Both the position numbers and the translations under genes were made by a program. Under the pieces are notes generated by a model that worked only from the letters and a program-made list of their open reading frames with translations, searched no databases and was not told the DNA's origin. A stretch of DNA of 64,000 bases, taken from the NCBI RefSeq assembly GCF_004341245.1, contig NZ_SLWY01000011.1, positions 62,001-126,000 of the forward strand, given 5' to 3'. This DNA comes from Plasticicumulans lactativorans. GTDB lineage: Bacteria > Pseudomonadota > Gammaproteobacteria > Competibacterales > Competibacteraceae. Every line of letters starts with the position of its first letter. The stretch's first letter is position 1. Positions 34,171 to 44,458 of the stretch are shown here, in pieces.

Positions 34171-36005
34171 GGGCTGGATCCTCCGTCGGATGGGGCAGCG
34201 GCGCTGGCCGGAAAGCCGAGCTCGACGCGGCAGCCGCCGCCGTCCCGGTTCAGGAAGGCGATCTCGCCGCCGAGGCTGCGGGCGCGCTCGCGCATGATGG
34301 TGAGGCCGTAGTGACGTTCGCGGCCGGGATTGTCGCCCAGACCGACGCCGTCGTCGTCGATGTGCACGCGGATGCGTGCGCCGCAGCGCGCGAGGCTCAC
34401 CCGCGCGTGGCGCGCGCGGGCGTGGTGGACGATGTTCGACAGTGCCTCGCGCACGATCTGCAGCACGTGGATCTCCTGGTGCGGGCTCAGCGCCTGCGCA
34501 CCCGGAGCGAAATCGAGCTCGATGGCGAGCCCGCCGCGGCTGCCGAACTCCGCCAGCGCGCGCGCCAGCGCGGTTTCGAGCCCGGTCTCGGGCATCGCGA
34601 TACGGAAGGTCACCAGCAGTTCGCGCAGCTCGCGGTAGGCGCTGCCGAGGCCCTCGCGCAGCTCGCCGAGGATGTCGGTGACCTGCGCCGGCTGCCCCGC
34701 CGGCAGCGCCGACTGCAGCCGGCTGACCTGGATCTTCAGGTACGAGAGCGACTGCGCGAGCGAGTCGTGCAGCTCGCGCGCGATCACGTTGCGCTCCTCC
34801 AGCAGCGCGAGGCGGCGCTGCGAGAGGTCGCGCTGGCGCGCGTGCAGGCACGCGGCGATGTGCTGGGCGACGGTTTCGAGCAGGCGCTGGTGCTCGGGGC
34901 CGGGGGCGCCGTCGGCCGCGCGCTCGATCTCGAGCACACCGTAGCGCCGCCCCTGGTCGGCCACCTCGATGCGCAGCGTCGCGGCGTCGCTCCGCGGCGG
35001 ACGCTCGGGGTCGGCGGCGATGCAGTCCGGCGCCGTCGCGCCGCCGCGCCCGTCGATCTCGTCGAGCGCGGCCGCGGCCTCCGGTTCCAGGTGCAGCGCG
35101 GCGGCGGCGGCGCCGGTCGAGCGCACCGCCTCGCCGAGCAGCGGGCGCAGCGTCGCCGCCGCCGGCGGCCCGGCGCCGAGGCGCCGCGCGGTGTCGTAGA
35201 GGAGCTGCAGCGAGCGGTTGGACTGGCGCAGCGCGCGCGTCTGCTCGCGCACGCGGGTTTCGAGGTCGGCGTAGAGCTTGGCGAGGTCGCCGGCCATGGC
35301 GTTGAAGGCCTGGCCGAGCACGCCGAGTTCGTCGGCGCCGGTGTACGCGGCGCGGCGCGAGAAGTCGCCGCCGCGCACGCGCTGGGCGAGCGCGAGCAGG
35401 TCGCGCAGCGGCGGCAGCACGCAGCGGTGCACCTCGCGCCAGGCGAGCGCGGCGAGGATCGCGCAGGCGCCGAGCGCGAGCGCCTGCAGCCAGCGCAGCC
35501 AGACGAGCTTGGCCTCGGCGCCCTGCTCCAGCGCCGTCACCAGGCGGTCGATGTCGGCCACGTAGGCGTCCACCCGTTCGAGGAAGCCGTCGCCGCGGGC
35601 GCCGGCGTCCGTTGCGGCGACCGGCAGCAGCGGGCGGATCGCGCTCTGCCAGTGACCGCGCACTTGCGCGAGCAGGTCGCGCCGCGCGTCCTCGCCGGCG
35701 GCGCGGTCGAGCACGCGGCTGCCGAGGCGGCGCTCGAACTCCGCGCCGGCCTCGTCGACGCGCGCGGGTGGCGCGACGCCGGCGCGCACCTGCGCCACCT
35801 GCGTGGCGATGCGGTAGCTCTGCATGCGCAGCGAGCCGGCGAGGTTGATCGCTGCGGCGTCGCCGCGCCCGGCCTCGGCGATGGTCAGCGAGCTGCCCAT
35901 GCCGATCACCGCGAACAGCGCGATGCCGCCGAGCAGCACGCCCATGCGCAGCATCAGCGAGTCGCGCAACCCGGGCCCTGCGACCCGTTCCCCTCCTGCT
36001 CCCAC
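34167..36005 (-). CDS. narX: Nitrate/nitrite sensor histidine kinase NarX
   Basis: The 612-residue kinase has TM1 (~16-40), a periplasmic domain whose start contains the nitrate-binding P-box (DAAAINLAGSLRMQSYR), TM2 (~165-185), a HAMP region, a GAF-like central domain (~245-400), and a HisKA_3 dimerisation domain with the phospho-His in NVIARELHDSLAQSLSYLKI near residue 413. The ATP-binding domain follows. The GAF-like module is longer than the Cys-rich central region of E. coli NarX. The start could also be the internal Met at residue 18. An FNR-like palindrome lies 63 bp upstream. Confidence 0.93.
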   Translation of the reverse strand: MGAGGERVAGPGLRDSLMLRMGVLLGGIALFAVIGMGSSLTIAEAGRGDAAAINLAGSLRMQSYRIATQVAQVRAGVAPPARVDEAGAEFERRLGSRVLDRAAGEDARRDLLAQVRGHWQSAIRPLLPVAATDAGARGDGFLERVDAYVADIDRLVTALEQGAEAKLVWLRWLQALALGACAILAALAWREVHRCVLPPLRDLLALAQRVRGGDFSRRAAYTGADELGVLGQAFNAMAGDLAKLYADLETRVREQTRALRQSNRSLQLLYDTARRLGAGPPAAATLRPLLGEAVRSTGAAAAALHLEPEAAAALDEIDGRGGATAPDCIAADPERPPRSDAATLRIEVADQGRRYGVLEIERAADGAPGPEHQRLLETVAQHIAACLHARQRDLSQRRLALLEERNVIARELHDSLAQSLSYLKIQVSRLQSALPAGQPAQVTDILGELREGLGSAYRELRELLVTFRIAMPETGLETALARALAEFGSRGGLAIELDFAPGAQALSPHQEIHVLQIVREALSNIVHHARARHARVSLARCGARIRVHIDDDGVGLGDNPGRERHYGLTIMRERARSLGGEIAFLNRDGGGCRVELGFPASAAAPSDGGSSP

Positions 36006-36067
36006 GTCTCCTCCCCGGCCACCACGGCCCTTCTCCCGCAGGCTCGGCGAGCCGACGCCCGCCGGCC

Positions 36068-36081
36068 TTGACCTGCCTCAA
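36068..36081. promoter_or_regulatory. FNR/Anr-like box upstream of narX
   Basis: TTGACCTGCCTCAA contains the TTGA-N6-TCAA core of FNR/Anr sites, with one deviation per half from TTGAT-N4-ATCAA. It lies 63 bases before the narX start in the nar divergent region. Confidence 0.5.
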
Positions 36082-36279
36082 GCGCGCCGCGCGCCCCGCC
36101 GCCGCCGCCACGCTGTCCACGGTTGCACATGTCGTCGACCCGATGGTGGTAGACGAGCACACCGCTCCCGGCCAGTGCCATGTGGAAAAGCGTAAGCGTT
36201 TCCGTGCCTAAGCAGCCGCTCCGGGCGAGGTAGCCGGAGGCAGCCCGGCGGCGCACCGGCCTACCCACCTCGGTCTGGC

Positions 36280-36293
36280 TTGACGCGCATCAA
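36280..36293. promoter_or_regulatory. FNR/Anr box of the narK-narGHJI promoter
   Basis: TTGACGCGCATCAA differs from the FNR/Anr consensus TTGAT-N4-ATCAA at a single base. Its centre is 81 bases before the narK start. A start site 41.5 bp downstream would fall near 36328, with a weak TACCGT -10 at 36316-36321, matching class II activation under oxygen limitation. Confidence 0.75.
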
Positions 36294-36367
36294 CAGGGTC
36301 TCGCCTAGCTTTCCTTACCGTCACGCCAAATTTGGAACGGCGCGCACAGACGCGAGGAGGCACTCCC

Positions 36368-39040
36368 ATGCAAGCCGGCAAAGGTCCACAGACCCGCGCC
36401 CTGGTGATGAGCACGGTGGCGTTCACGGTGTGTTTCGCCGTGTGGACCGTGTTCTCGATCATCGGGGTACAGATCAAGCAAGAGCTTGGTCTCAACGACA
36501 CCCAGTTCGGCCTGCTGGTGGGTACCCCCATCCTCACCGGCTCGCTGATCCGCCTGGTACTCGGCATCTGGACCGACCAGTACGGCGGGCGCCTGGTGAA
36601 CGTCGTGGTGATGCTGTCGGCCGCGGTGGCGACCTGGCTGCTCACCTACGCCACCACCTACGAAACCTTCCTGCTCGCCGCGCTCGGCGTCGGCATCGCC
36701 GGCGGCTCGTTCGCGGTGGGCGTCGCCTACGTGTCGAAGTGGTTCGAATCGGCCAAGCAGGGCACCGCGCTCGGCATCTTCGGCGCCGGCAACGTCGGCG
36801 CGGCGGTGACCAAGTTCGTCGCGCCCTTCGTGATGGTGGCCTACGGCTGGCAGACCGTCGCCCAGGTGTGGGCCACGGCGATCGCGGTGATGGCGGTGCT
36901 GTTCTGGCTGTTCACCGATGACGATCCGAGCCTGCGCGAGCGGCGCGCGACCGGCGCCAAGCCGCTCAGCTTCCTGCAGCAGATGGAGCCGCTCAGGCAC
37001 CTGCAGGTGTGGCGCTTCTCGCTCTACTACTTCTTCGTGTTCGGGGCCTTCGTGGCGCTGTCGCTGTGGCTGCCGCGCTACCTGACCGGCGCCTACGGCA
37101 TGGACATCAAGCACGCCGGCATGATCGCCGCGACCTACTCGATCCCGGCGTCGCTGTTCCGCATCTTCGGCGGCTGGCTGTCCGACCGCTACGGCGCGCG
37201 CCGGGTGATGTACTGGACCTTCGGCGTGTCGGTGATCTGCACGCTGCTGCTCGCCTACCCGCCGGCGAGCTTCACCATCCGCGGCATCCACGGCCCGGTC
37301 GAGTTCTCGATGGAAACCGGCATCGGCCTGTTCATCGTGCTGATCTTCGTCCTCGGCTTCTTCATGAGCCTCGGCAAGGCCGCGGTGTTCAAGCACATCC
37401 CGGTGTACTACCCGAACCACGTCGGCGCGGTCGGCGGCGTCGTCGGCATGATCGGCGGCCTCGGCGGCTTCCTGCTGCCGATCACCTTCGGCATGCTCAA
37501 CGACCTCACCGGCGTGTGGCAGAGCTGCTTCATGCTGCTGTTCGTGATCGTCGGCGTGTCGACGGTGTGGATGCACTTCGCCATCCTGCGGATGGAACAC
37601 CGCGCGCTGCCGCAGCTCGACGCCCTGTCGCAGGACCTGCCCGAACTGGTGCAGCCGAGCCCGCTCACGCTCACCGAGTGGGAGCCCGAGGACAAGGCCT
37701 TCTGGGAGGCCAAGGGCCGGCGCATCGCCACGCGCAACCTGTGGATCTCGATCCCCAACCTGCTGCTCGCCTTCGCGGTGTGGATGGTGTGGTCGGTGGT
37801 GGTGGTCAACCTGCCGAACCTCGGCTTCAAGTACACGGCGAACCAGTTGTTCTGGCTCGCCGCGCTGCCGGCGCTGTCGGGGGCGACGCTGCGCATCTTC
37901 TACAGCTTCATGGTGCCGATCTTCGGCGGCCGGCGCTGGACCACGCTGAGCACGATCTCGCTGCTCGTCCCCTGCGTGTGGATCGGCTTCGCGGTGCAGA
38001 ACCCCGACACGCCCTACCTGGTGATGCTGATCCTGGCGCTGCTGTGCGGCTTCGGCGGCGGCAACTTCTCCTCGTCGATGGCCAACATCAGCTTCTTCTT
38101 CCCGAAGGCGCAGAAGGGCACGGCGCTCGGGCTCAACGCCGGCCTCGGCAACCTCGGCGTCAGCGCGGTGCAGTTCGTGGTGCCGCTGGTGATCACCGCG
38201 AGCGTGTTCGGCAGCCTCGGCGGCGAGCCGCTGACCTGGGCCAAGGGCGATGCCACCCGGCAGATGTGGCTGCAGAACGCGGGCTTCGTCTGGGTGCCGT
38301 TCATCATCGTCGCGGCGCTGGCGGCGTGGTTCGGCATGAACGACATCGCCTCGGCGAAGGCCTCGTTCGCCGAGCAGGCGGTGGTCTTCAAGCGCAAGCA
38401 CAACTGGCTGATGTGCTGGCTGTACCTGGGCACCTTCGGTTCCTTCATCGGCTTCTCGGCGGGCTTCCCGCTGCTCACCAAGACGCAGTTCCCCGACGTC
38501 AACCCGACCCAGTACGCCTTCCTCGGCCCGCTGGTCGGCGCGCTGGTCCGGCCGCTGGGCGGCTGGCTGTCCGACCGGCTCGGCGGCGCGCGGGTCACCT
38601 TCTGGAACTTCATCGCGATGATCGCGGCGGTGTTCGGCGTGCTCGCCGTCCTGCCGCACGGCGGCCAGGGCGGCAGCTTCGTCGGCTTCCTGGCGATGTT
38701 CATGGTGCTGTTCGTCACCACCGGCATCGGCAACGGCTCCACCTTCCGCATGATCCCGGTGATCTTCCTCACCGAACGCCAGCGCGCCGCCGCCGGCCAG
38801 GACGCCGCCGCGCAGGAGCAGGCGGTCAAGGACGCCAACAAGGAGGCCGCCGCGGTGCTCGGCTTCTCCGCGGCGATCGGCGCCTACGGCGGCTTCTTCA
38901 TCCCGAAGAGCTTCGGCAGCTCGATCGAGCTGTTCGGCGGCCCCGAGGGCGCGCTGTACGGCTTCGTCGTCTTCTACCTGACCTGCATCGCGCTCACCTG
39001 GTGGTACTACGCCCGCCGCAACGCCGAGATGCCCTGCTGA
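36368..39040 (+). CDS. narK: Fused NarK1-NarK2 nitrate/nitrite transporter
   Basis: The 890-residue protein consists of two complete 12-TM MFS units. Residues 1-~425 are the NarK1 part (DTQFGLLVGTPILTGSLIRL, then GIWTDQYGGR) and ~455-890 the NarK2 part (GGGNFSSSMANISFFFPKAQ, then KGTALGLNAGLGNLG, the nitrate signature). NarK1 is thought to be a proton-coupled nitrate symporter and NarK2 a nitrate/nitrite antiporter, so one protein supports both start-up and steady state of nitrate respiration. Such fusions are known in Paracoccus and other denitrifiers. The start at 36368 follows GAGGAGGCAC; the upstream frame (MERRAQTRGG) is unlikely coding. Confidence 0.95.
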   Translation: MQAGKGPQTRALVMSTVAFTVCFAVWTVFSIIGVQIKQELGLNDTQFGLLVGTPILTGSLIRLVLGIWTDQYGGRLVNVVVMLSAAVATWLLTYATTYETFLLAALGVGIAGGSFAVGVAYVSKWFESAKQGTALGIFGAGNVGAAVTKFVAPFVMVAYGWQTVAQVWATAIAVMAVLFWLFTDDDPSLRERRATGAKPLSFLQQMEPLRHLQVWRFSLYYFFVFGAFVALSLWLPRYLTGAYGMDIKHAGMIAATYSIPASLFRIFGGWLSDRYGARRVMYWTFGVSVICTLLLAYPPASFTIRGIHGPVEFSMETGIGLFIVLIFVLGFFMSLGKAAVFKHIPVYYPNHVGAVGGVVGMIGGLGGFLLPITFGMLNDLTGVWQSCFMLLFVIVGVSTVWMHFAILRMEHRALPQLDALSQDLPELVQPSPLTLTEWEPEDKAFWEAKGRRIATRNLWISIPNLLLAFAVWMVWSVVVVNLPNLGFKYTANQLFWLAALPALSGATLRIFYSFMVPIFGGRRWTTLSTISLLVPCVWIGFAVQNPDTPYLVMLILALLCGFGGGNFSSSMANISFFFPKAQKGTALGLNAGLGNLGVSAVQFVVPLVITASVFGSLGGEPLTWAKGDATRQMWLQNAGFVWVPFIIVAALAAWFGMNDIASAKASFAEQAVVFKRKHNWLMCWLYLGTFGSFIGFSAGFPLLTKTQFPDVNPTQYAFLGPLVGALVRPLGGWLSDRLGGARVTFWNFIAMIAAVFGVLAVLPHGGQGGSFVGFLAMFMVLFVTTGIGNGSTFRMIPVIFLTERQRAAAGQDAAAQEQAVKDANKEAAAVLGFSAAIGAYGGFFIPKSFGSSIELFGGPEGALYGFVVFYLTCIALTWWYYARRNAEMPC

Positions 39041-39123
39041 TCATCTTCCCCTCCCCACGCGGGAGGGGCCAGGGAGCGGGGGCGCCGCCCCCCGTTCCCA
39101 CGAACGGAGAGAGGTAACGGAAC

Positions 39124-42100
39124 ATGAGTCATTTTCTGGATCGCCTGAGCTTCTTCACCAAGGCGCAGGACACCTTCGCCGGCGGGCACGGCCTGGTCAC
39201 CGGCGAGGACCGTGGCTGGGAGAACGCCTACCGCGCACGCTGGCAACACGACAAGATCGTGCGCTCCACCCACGGCGTGAACTGCACCGGTTCGTGCTCG
39301 TGGAAGATCTACGTCAAGAACGGGCTGGTCACCTGGGAGACCCAGCAGACCGACTACCCGCGCACCCGCGACGACCTGCCCAACCACGAGCCGCGCGGCT
39401 GCGCACGCGGCGCGAGCTACAGCTGGTACCTGTACAGCGCCAACCGGGTGAAGTACCCGATGATGCGCGGCCGGCTGCTTTCGCTGTGGCGCGAGGCGCG
39501 GCGCGGCCGCGATCCGGTCGACGCCTGGGCGAGCATCGTCGAGAGCCCGGAGAAGAGCGCCGAGTACAAGAGCAAGCGCGGCCTGGGCGGCTTCGTGCGC
39601 TCGACCTGGGACGAGGTCAACGAGCTGATCGCCGCGGCCAACGCCTACACGATCAAGCGCTACGGCCCCGACCGCATCTTCGGCTTCTCGCCGATCCCGG
39701 CGATGTCGATGGTCAGCTACGCCGCCGGCAGCCGCTACCTGTCGCTGATCGGCGGCAACTGCGGCTCGTTCTACGACTGGTACTGCGACCTGCCACCGGC
39801 CTCGCCGATGGTCTGGGGCGAGCAGACCGACGTGCCCGAATCGGCCGACTGGTACAACTCGACCTTCCTGATGATGTGGGGCTCGAACGTGCCGCAGACG
39901 CGCACGCCCGATGCACACTTCATGACCGAGGTCCGCTACAAGGGCACGAAGATCGCGGTGGTCTGCCCCGACTACTCCGAAGCCTCGAAGTTCGCCGACA
40001 TCTGGCTGCACCCCAAGCAGGGCACCGACGCCGCGCTGGCGATGGCGATGGGGCACGTGGTGCTGCGCGAGTTCCACCTCGACGGCAAGAGCGAGTACTT
40101 CGACCGCTACGTACGCGAGACCACCGACTTCCCCTACCTGGTGCGGCTCGACCGCGGTGCCGACGGCCATTACGTCAACGGCCGCTTCCTGCGCGCCTCC
40201 GACCTCGCCGACGGCGCCGGCCAGGCCAACAACCCCGAGTGGAAGACCCTCGCCTTCGACGAGGCGAGCGGCAACCTGGTGGTGCCGAACGGCTCGATCG
40301 GCTTCCGCTGGGGCGAGCAGGGCGACCTGGTCGGCAAGTGGAACCTCGAACAGAAGGAGGCGCTGAGCGGCGCCGAGCTGCGCCTGCGCCTGTCGGTCAA
40401 CGAGATCCGCGACGAGGTGGTGCCGGTCGCCTTCCCCTACTTCGGCGCCACCCACCACCCGCACTTCGCCTGCACCACGCACGACGCGATCCAGGTGCGC
40501 AACGTGCCGGCGAAGAAGATCCGCCTCGCCGACGGCAGCGAAGCGCTGGTGGCGACCGTGTACGACCTCACGCTCGCGCAGTACGGCCTCGACCGCGGCC
40601 TCGGCGGCGGCAACGTCGCCAGCTCCTTCGACGACGACGTGCCCTACACCCCGGCCTGGCAGGAGAAGATCACCGGCGTGCCGCGCGCGCAGGTGATCGC
40701 GGTGGCGCGCCAGTTCGCCGACAACGCCGATCGCACCCGCGGCAAGTCGATGATCATCATCGGCGCGGCGATGAACCACTGGTACCACATGGACATGAAC
40801 TACCGTGGCGTCATCAACCTCCTGATGATGTGCGGCTGCGTCGGCCAGAGCGGCGGCGGCTGGGCGCACTACGTCGGCCAGGAGAAGCTGCGCCCGCAGA
40901 CCGGCTGGACCGCGCTCGCCTTCGCGCTCGACTGGAACCGTCCGCCGCGGCACATGAACTCGACCTCGTTCTTCTACGTGCACAGCAGCCAGTGGCGGCA
41001 CGAGAAGCTCGGCATGCGCGAGATCCTCTCGCCGCTCGCCGACCCGGCGCAGTGGCAGGGCACGCAGATCGACTACAACGTGCGCTCGGCGCGCATGGGC
41101 TGGCTGCCGACCGCGCCGCACTTCGACGCCAATCCGCTGGAGCTCACCCGCGCCGCGGCGGCGGCCGGCCAGGCCCCGGCCGACTACGTGAAGGCGCAAC
41201 TGCTCGCCGGCGACGTGCGCTTTTCCTTCGAGGACCCGGACAACCCGGTCAACTTCCCGCGCAACCTGTTCGTGTGGCGCTCGAACCTGCTCGGCTCCAG
41301 CGGCAAGGGCCACGAGTACTTCCTCAAGTACCTGCTCGGCACCACCCACGGCTTGCAGGGCAAGGACCTCGGCGAGGAAGGCGGCGAGAAGCCGCTCGAA
41401 GTCGAATGGCGCGAGGCCGCGACCGGCAAGCTCGACCTGCTGGTGACGCTCGACTTCCGCATGTCGACGACCTGCATGTACTCCGACATCGTGCTGCCGA
41501 CCGCCACCTGGTACGAGAAGAACGACCTCAACACCTCCGACATGCACCCCTTCATCCACCCGCTGTCGGCGGCGGTGGACCCGGCCTGGGAGGCGCGCAC
41601 CGACTGGGACATCTTCAAGGGCATCGCGCGGACCTTCTCCGAGGTCTGCAAGGGCCACCTGGGGGTCGAGAAGGACCTGGTCGCGCTGCCGACGCAGCAC
41701 GACACCCCGAGCGAACTGGCGATGCCCGAGGTGCGTGACTGGAAGAAGGGCGAGTGCGACCTGATCCCCGGCAAGACCGCGCCGAGCCTGATCGTGGTCG
41801 AGCGCGACTACCCCAGCACCTACAAGAAGTTCACCTCGGTCGGCCCGCTGCTCGACAAGCTCGGCAACGGCGGCAAGGGCATCGGCTGGAACACCCAGCA
41901 CGAGGTCGAGGCGCTCGCCTCGCTGAACTACACGGTGCTGGAGGACGGCGTCAGCCAGGGCCGGCCGCGCATCGACAGCGACATCGACGCCGCCGAAATG
42001 ATCATGATGCTGGCGCCGGAGACCAACGGCCACGTCGCGGTCAAGGCTTGGGCGGCGCTGTCGAAGATCACCGGCCGCGACCACACCCACCTGGCGCTGC

Positions 42101-42876
42101 CCAAGGAGCACGAGAAGATCCGCTACCGCGACATCCAGGCGCAGCCGCGCAAGATCATCTCGTCGCCGACCTGGTCGGGGCTGGAGGACGAGAAGGTCAG
42201 CTACAACGCCGGCTACACCAACGTCCACGAGCTGATCCCCTGGCGCACCGTGACCGGCCGCCAGCAGTTCTACCAGGACCACCCGTGGATGCTCGGCTTC
42301 GGTGAGGCGATGTGCGCCTACCGCCCGCCGGTCGACATGAAGACCGTCGAGCCGATGCTCGGCAAGCGCGGCAACGGCAACCCGGAGATCGTGCTGAACT
42401 TCATCACCCCGCACCAGAAGTGGGGCATCCACAGCACCTACACCGACAACCTGCTGATGCTCACGCTGTCGCGCGGCGGCCCGATCATCTGGATCAGCGA
42501 GATCGACGCGAAGAAGGCCGGCATCGAGGACAACGACTGGATCGAGGCCTTCAACGTCAACGGCGCCATCGCCGCCCGCGCCGTGGTCAGCCAGCGCGTG
42601 CCCGAGGGCATGTCGATGATGTACCACGCGCAGGAGAAGATCACGAACACCCCCGGTTCGGAGATCACCGGCACCCGCGGCGGCATCCACAACTCGGTCA
42701 CCCGCACCGTGCTCAAGCCGACCCACATGATCGGCGGCTACGCCCAGCAGAGCTACGGCTTCAACTACTACGGCACGGTCGGCGCCAACCGCGATGAATT
42801 CATCATCGTGCGCAAGATGGCGAAGGTCGACTGGCTCGACGACGAAGCGGCCGCGGATGCGGCGGCGGGCCACTGA
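39124..42876 (+). CDS. narG: Respiratory nitrate reductase alpha subunit
   Basis: The 1250-residue molybdoenzyme has the N-terminal iron-sulfur motif with a histidine ligand (STHGVNCTGSCSWKIYVKNG), then RGCARGASYSWYLYSANR, the molybdenum-binding Asp region (GGNCGSFYDWYCDLPPASP) and a C-terminal molybdopterin-binding domain. It holds bis-MGD and FS0 and reduces nitrate to nitrite on the cytoplasmic side. The length is normal. The start follows GGAGAGAGG. It lies 83 bp after narK and 21 bp before narH. The long antisense frame through narGH is an artefact of codon bias. Confidence 0.98.
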   Translation: MSHFLDRLSFFTKAQDTFAGGHGLVTGEDRGWENAYRARWQHDKIVRSTHGVNCTGSCSWKIYVKNGLVTWETQQTDYPRTRDDLPNHEPRGCARGASYSWYLYSANRVKYPMMRGRLLSLWREARRGRDPVDAWASIVESPEKSAEYKSKRGLGGFVRSTWDEVNELIAAANAYTIKRYGPDRIFGFSPIPAMSMVSYAAGSRYLSLIGGNCGSFYDWYCDLPPASPMVWGEQTDVPESADWYNSTFLMMWGSNVPQTRTPDAHFMTEVRYKGTKIAVVCPDYSEASKFADIWLHPKQGTDAALAMAMGHVVLREFHLDGKSEYFDRYVRETTDFPYLVRLDRGADGHYVNGRFLRASDLADGAGQANNPEWKTLAFDEASGNLVVPNGSIGFRWGEQGDLVGKWNLEQKEALSGAELRLRLSVNEIRDEVVPVAFPYFGATHHPHFACTTHDAIQVRNVPAKKIRLADGSEALVATVYDLTLAQYGLDRGLGGGNVASSFDDDVPYTPAWQEKITGVPRAQVIAVARQFADNADRTRGKSMIIIGAAMNHWYHMDMNYRGVINLLMMCGCVGQSGGGWAHYVGQEKLRPQTGWTALAFALDWNRPPRHMNSTSFFYVHSSQWRHEKLGMREILSPLADPAQWQGTQIDYNVRSARMGWLPTAPHFDANPLELTRAAAAAGQAPADYVKAQLLAGDVRFSFEDPDNPVNFPRNLFVWRSNLLGSSGKGHEYFLKYLLGTTHGLQGKDLGEEGGEKPLEVEWREAATGKLDLLVTLDFRMSTTCMYSDIVLPTATWYEKNDLNTSDMHPFIHPLSAAVDPAWEARTDWDIFKGIARTFSEVCKGHLGVEKDLVALPTQHDTPSELAMPEVRDWKKGECDLIPGKTAPSLIVVERDYPSTYKKFTSVGPLLDKLGNGGKGIGWNTQHEVEALASLNYTVLEDGVSQGRPRIDSDIDAAEMIMMLAPETNGHVAVKAWAALSKITGRDHTHLALPKEHEKIRYRDIQAQPRKIISSPTWSGLEDEKVSYNAGYTNVHELIPWRTVTGRQQFYQDHPWMLGFGEAMCAYRPPVDMKTVEPMLGKRGNGNPEIVLNFITPHQKWGIHSTYTDNLLMLTLSRGGPIIWISEIDAKKAGIEDNDWIEAFNVNGAIAARAVVSQRVPEGMSMMYHAQEKITNTPGSEITGTRGGIHNSVTRTVLKPTHMIGGYAQQSYGFNYYGTVGANRDEFIIVRKMAKVDWLDDEAAADAAAGH

Positions 42877-42897
42877 ACCGGCGAGGACGGAGACATC

Positions 42898-44448
42898 ATG
42901 AAAGTACGTGCACAGATCGGCATGGTCCTGAACCTGGACAAATGCATCGGCTGCCATACCTGCTCGGTGACCTGCAAGAACGTGTGGACCTCGCGCGAGG
43001 GCATGGAGTACGCGTGGTTCAACAACGTCGAGACCAAGCCCGGCATCGGCTACCCCAAGGACTGGGAGAACCAGAAGCGCTGGAAGGGCGGCTGGACGCG
43101 CAAGAAGAACGGCAAGATCGAACCGAAGATCGGCGGCAAGTGGCGGGTGCTCGCCAACATCTTCGCCAATCCCGACCTGCCGGAGATCGACGACTACTAC
43201 GAGCCCTGGGACTACGACTACGCGCACCTGCAGAACGCACCCGAGTCCAAGGCGATGCCGGTGGCACGGCCGCGCTCGGTGGTCAGCGGCGAGCGCATGC
43301 AGAAGATCGAATGGGGGCCGAACTGGGAGGAGATCCTCGGCACCGAGTTCGCCAAGCGCTCGCAGGACTACAACTTCGAGCAGGTGCAGAAGGAGATCTA
43401 CGGCGAGTTCGAGAACACCTTCATGATGTACCTGCCGCGCCTGTGCGAGCACTGCCTGAACCCGGCCTGCGTCGCCGCCTGTCCCTCGGGCGCGATCTAC
43501 AAGCGCGAGGAGGACGGTATCGTCCTGATCGACCAGGACAAGTGCCGCGGCTGGCGGATGTGCGTCTCGGCCTGCCCGTACAAGAAGATCTACTACAACT
43601 GGAACACCGGCAAATCGGAGAAGTGCATCTTCTGCTACCCGCGCATCGAGGCCGGGCAGCCGACGGTGTGCTCCGAGACCTGCGTCGGCCGCATCCGCTA
43701 CCTCGGCGTGCTGCTCTACGATGCCGACCGCATCGAGCAGGCGGCGTCGGTGCGTGACGAGAGCGCGCTGTACCAGGCCCAGCTCGACATCTTCCTCGAC
43801 CCCTTCGACCCGGCGGTGCAGGCCGCGGCGCGCGCCGAGGGCATCCCCGACGCCTGGCTCGAAGCCGCCAAGGAATCGCCGGTGTACAAGATGGCGATCG
43901 ACTGGAAGATCGCCTTCCCGCTGCACCCCGAGTACCGCACGCTGCCGATGGTCTGGTACGTGCCGGCGCTGTCGCCGATCCAGGCCAAGGCCGAGGCCGG
44001 CGCGATCGGCATGAACGGCATCATCCCCGACGTCGGCAGCCTGCGCATTCCGCTGCGCTACCTCGCCAACCTGCTCACCGCCGGCGAGGAGGCCCCGGTC
44101 AAGCTCGCCCTCGAACGCATGCTGGCGATGCGCGCCTACATGCGCGCCAAGACCGTCGACGGCGAGATCCGCCAGGACGTGCTCGACGCCGTCGGCCTGC
44201 GCCTCGACCAGGTCGAGGCGATGTACCGCTACCTCGCCATCGCCAACTACGAGGACCGCTTCGTCATCCCGACCTCGCACCGCGAGTACGCCAGCGCCAC
44301 CTACGACGCCTTCGGCGAGCGCGGCGGCTGCGGCTTCAGCTTCGGCAACGGCTGCTCGGGCGGCGAGAGCCGGGTGAACCTGTTCGGCGGCAAGAAGCAG
44401 ACCGAGCGCAAGGCGATCCCGATCCGCGTCGAGCCGGGCAGCAAGTGA
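42898..44448 (+). CDS. narH: Respiratory nitrate reductase beta subunit
   Basis: The 516-residue ferredoxin-like subunit carries four cysteine clusters: CIGCHTCSVTCKNVW; LCEHCLNPACVAACPSGAIY; CRGWRMCVSACPYKKIYYNW, in which Trp replaces a Cys and so specifies a [3Fe-4S] centre; and KCIFCYPRIEAGQPTVCSET. It relays electrons from NarI haem to NarG. An Arg/Lys-rich tail ends KAIPIRVEPGSK. The gene ends 10 bp before narJ. Confidence 0.98.
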   Translation: MKVRAQIGMVLNLDKCIGCHTCSVTCKNVWTSREGMEYAWFNNVETKPGIGYPKDWENQKRWKGGWTRKKNGKIEPKIGGKWRVLANIFANPDLPEIDDYYEPWDYDYAHLQNAPESKAMPVARPRSVVSGERMQKIEWGPNWEEILGTEFAKRSQDYNFEQVQKEIYGEFENTFMMYLPRLCEHCLNPACVAACPSGAIYKREEDGIVLIDQDKCRGWRMCVSACPYKKIYYNWNTGKSEKCIFCYPRIEAGQPTVCSETCVGRIRYLGVLLYDADRIEQAASVRDESALYQAQLDIFLDPFDPAVQAAARAEGIPDAWLEAAKESPVYKMAIDWKIAFPLHPEYRTLPMVWYVPALSPIQAKAEAGAIGMNGIIPDVGSLRIPLRYLANLLTAGEEAPVKLALERMLAMRAYMRAKTVDGEIRQDVLDAVGLRLDQVEAMYRYLAIANYEDRFVIPTSHREYASATYDAFGERGGCGFSFGNGCSGGESRVNLFGGKKQTERKAIPIRVEPGSK

Positions 44449-44458
44449 GGGCGCGGCG

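Noticed and set aside
39007-44280. A 1757-codon open frame antisense to narG and narH
   Set aside because: It mirrors the third-position GC bias of narGH, has Arg/His/Val-rich composition with no domain, and opposes genes of certain identity.
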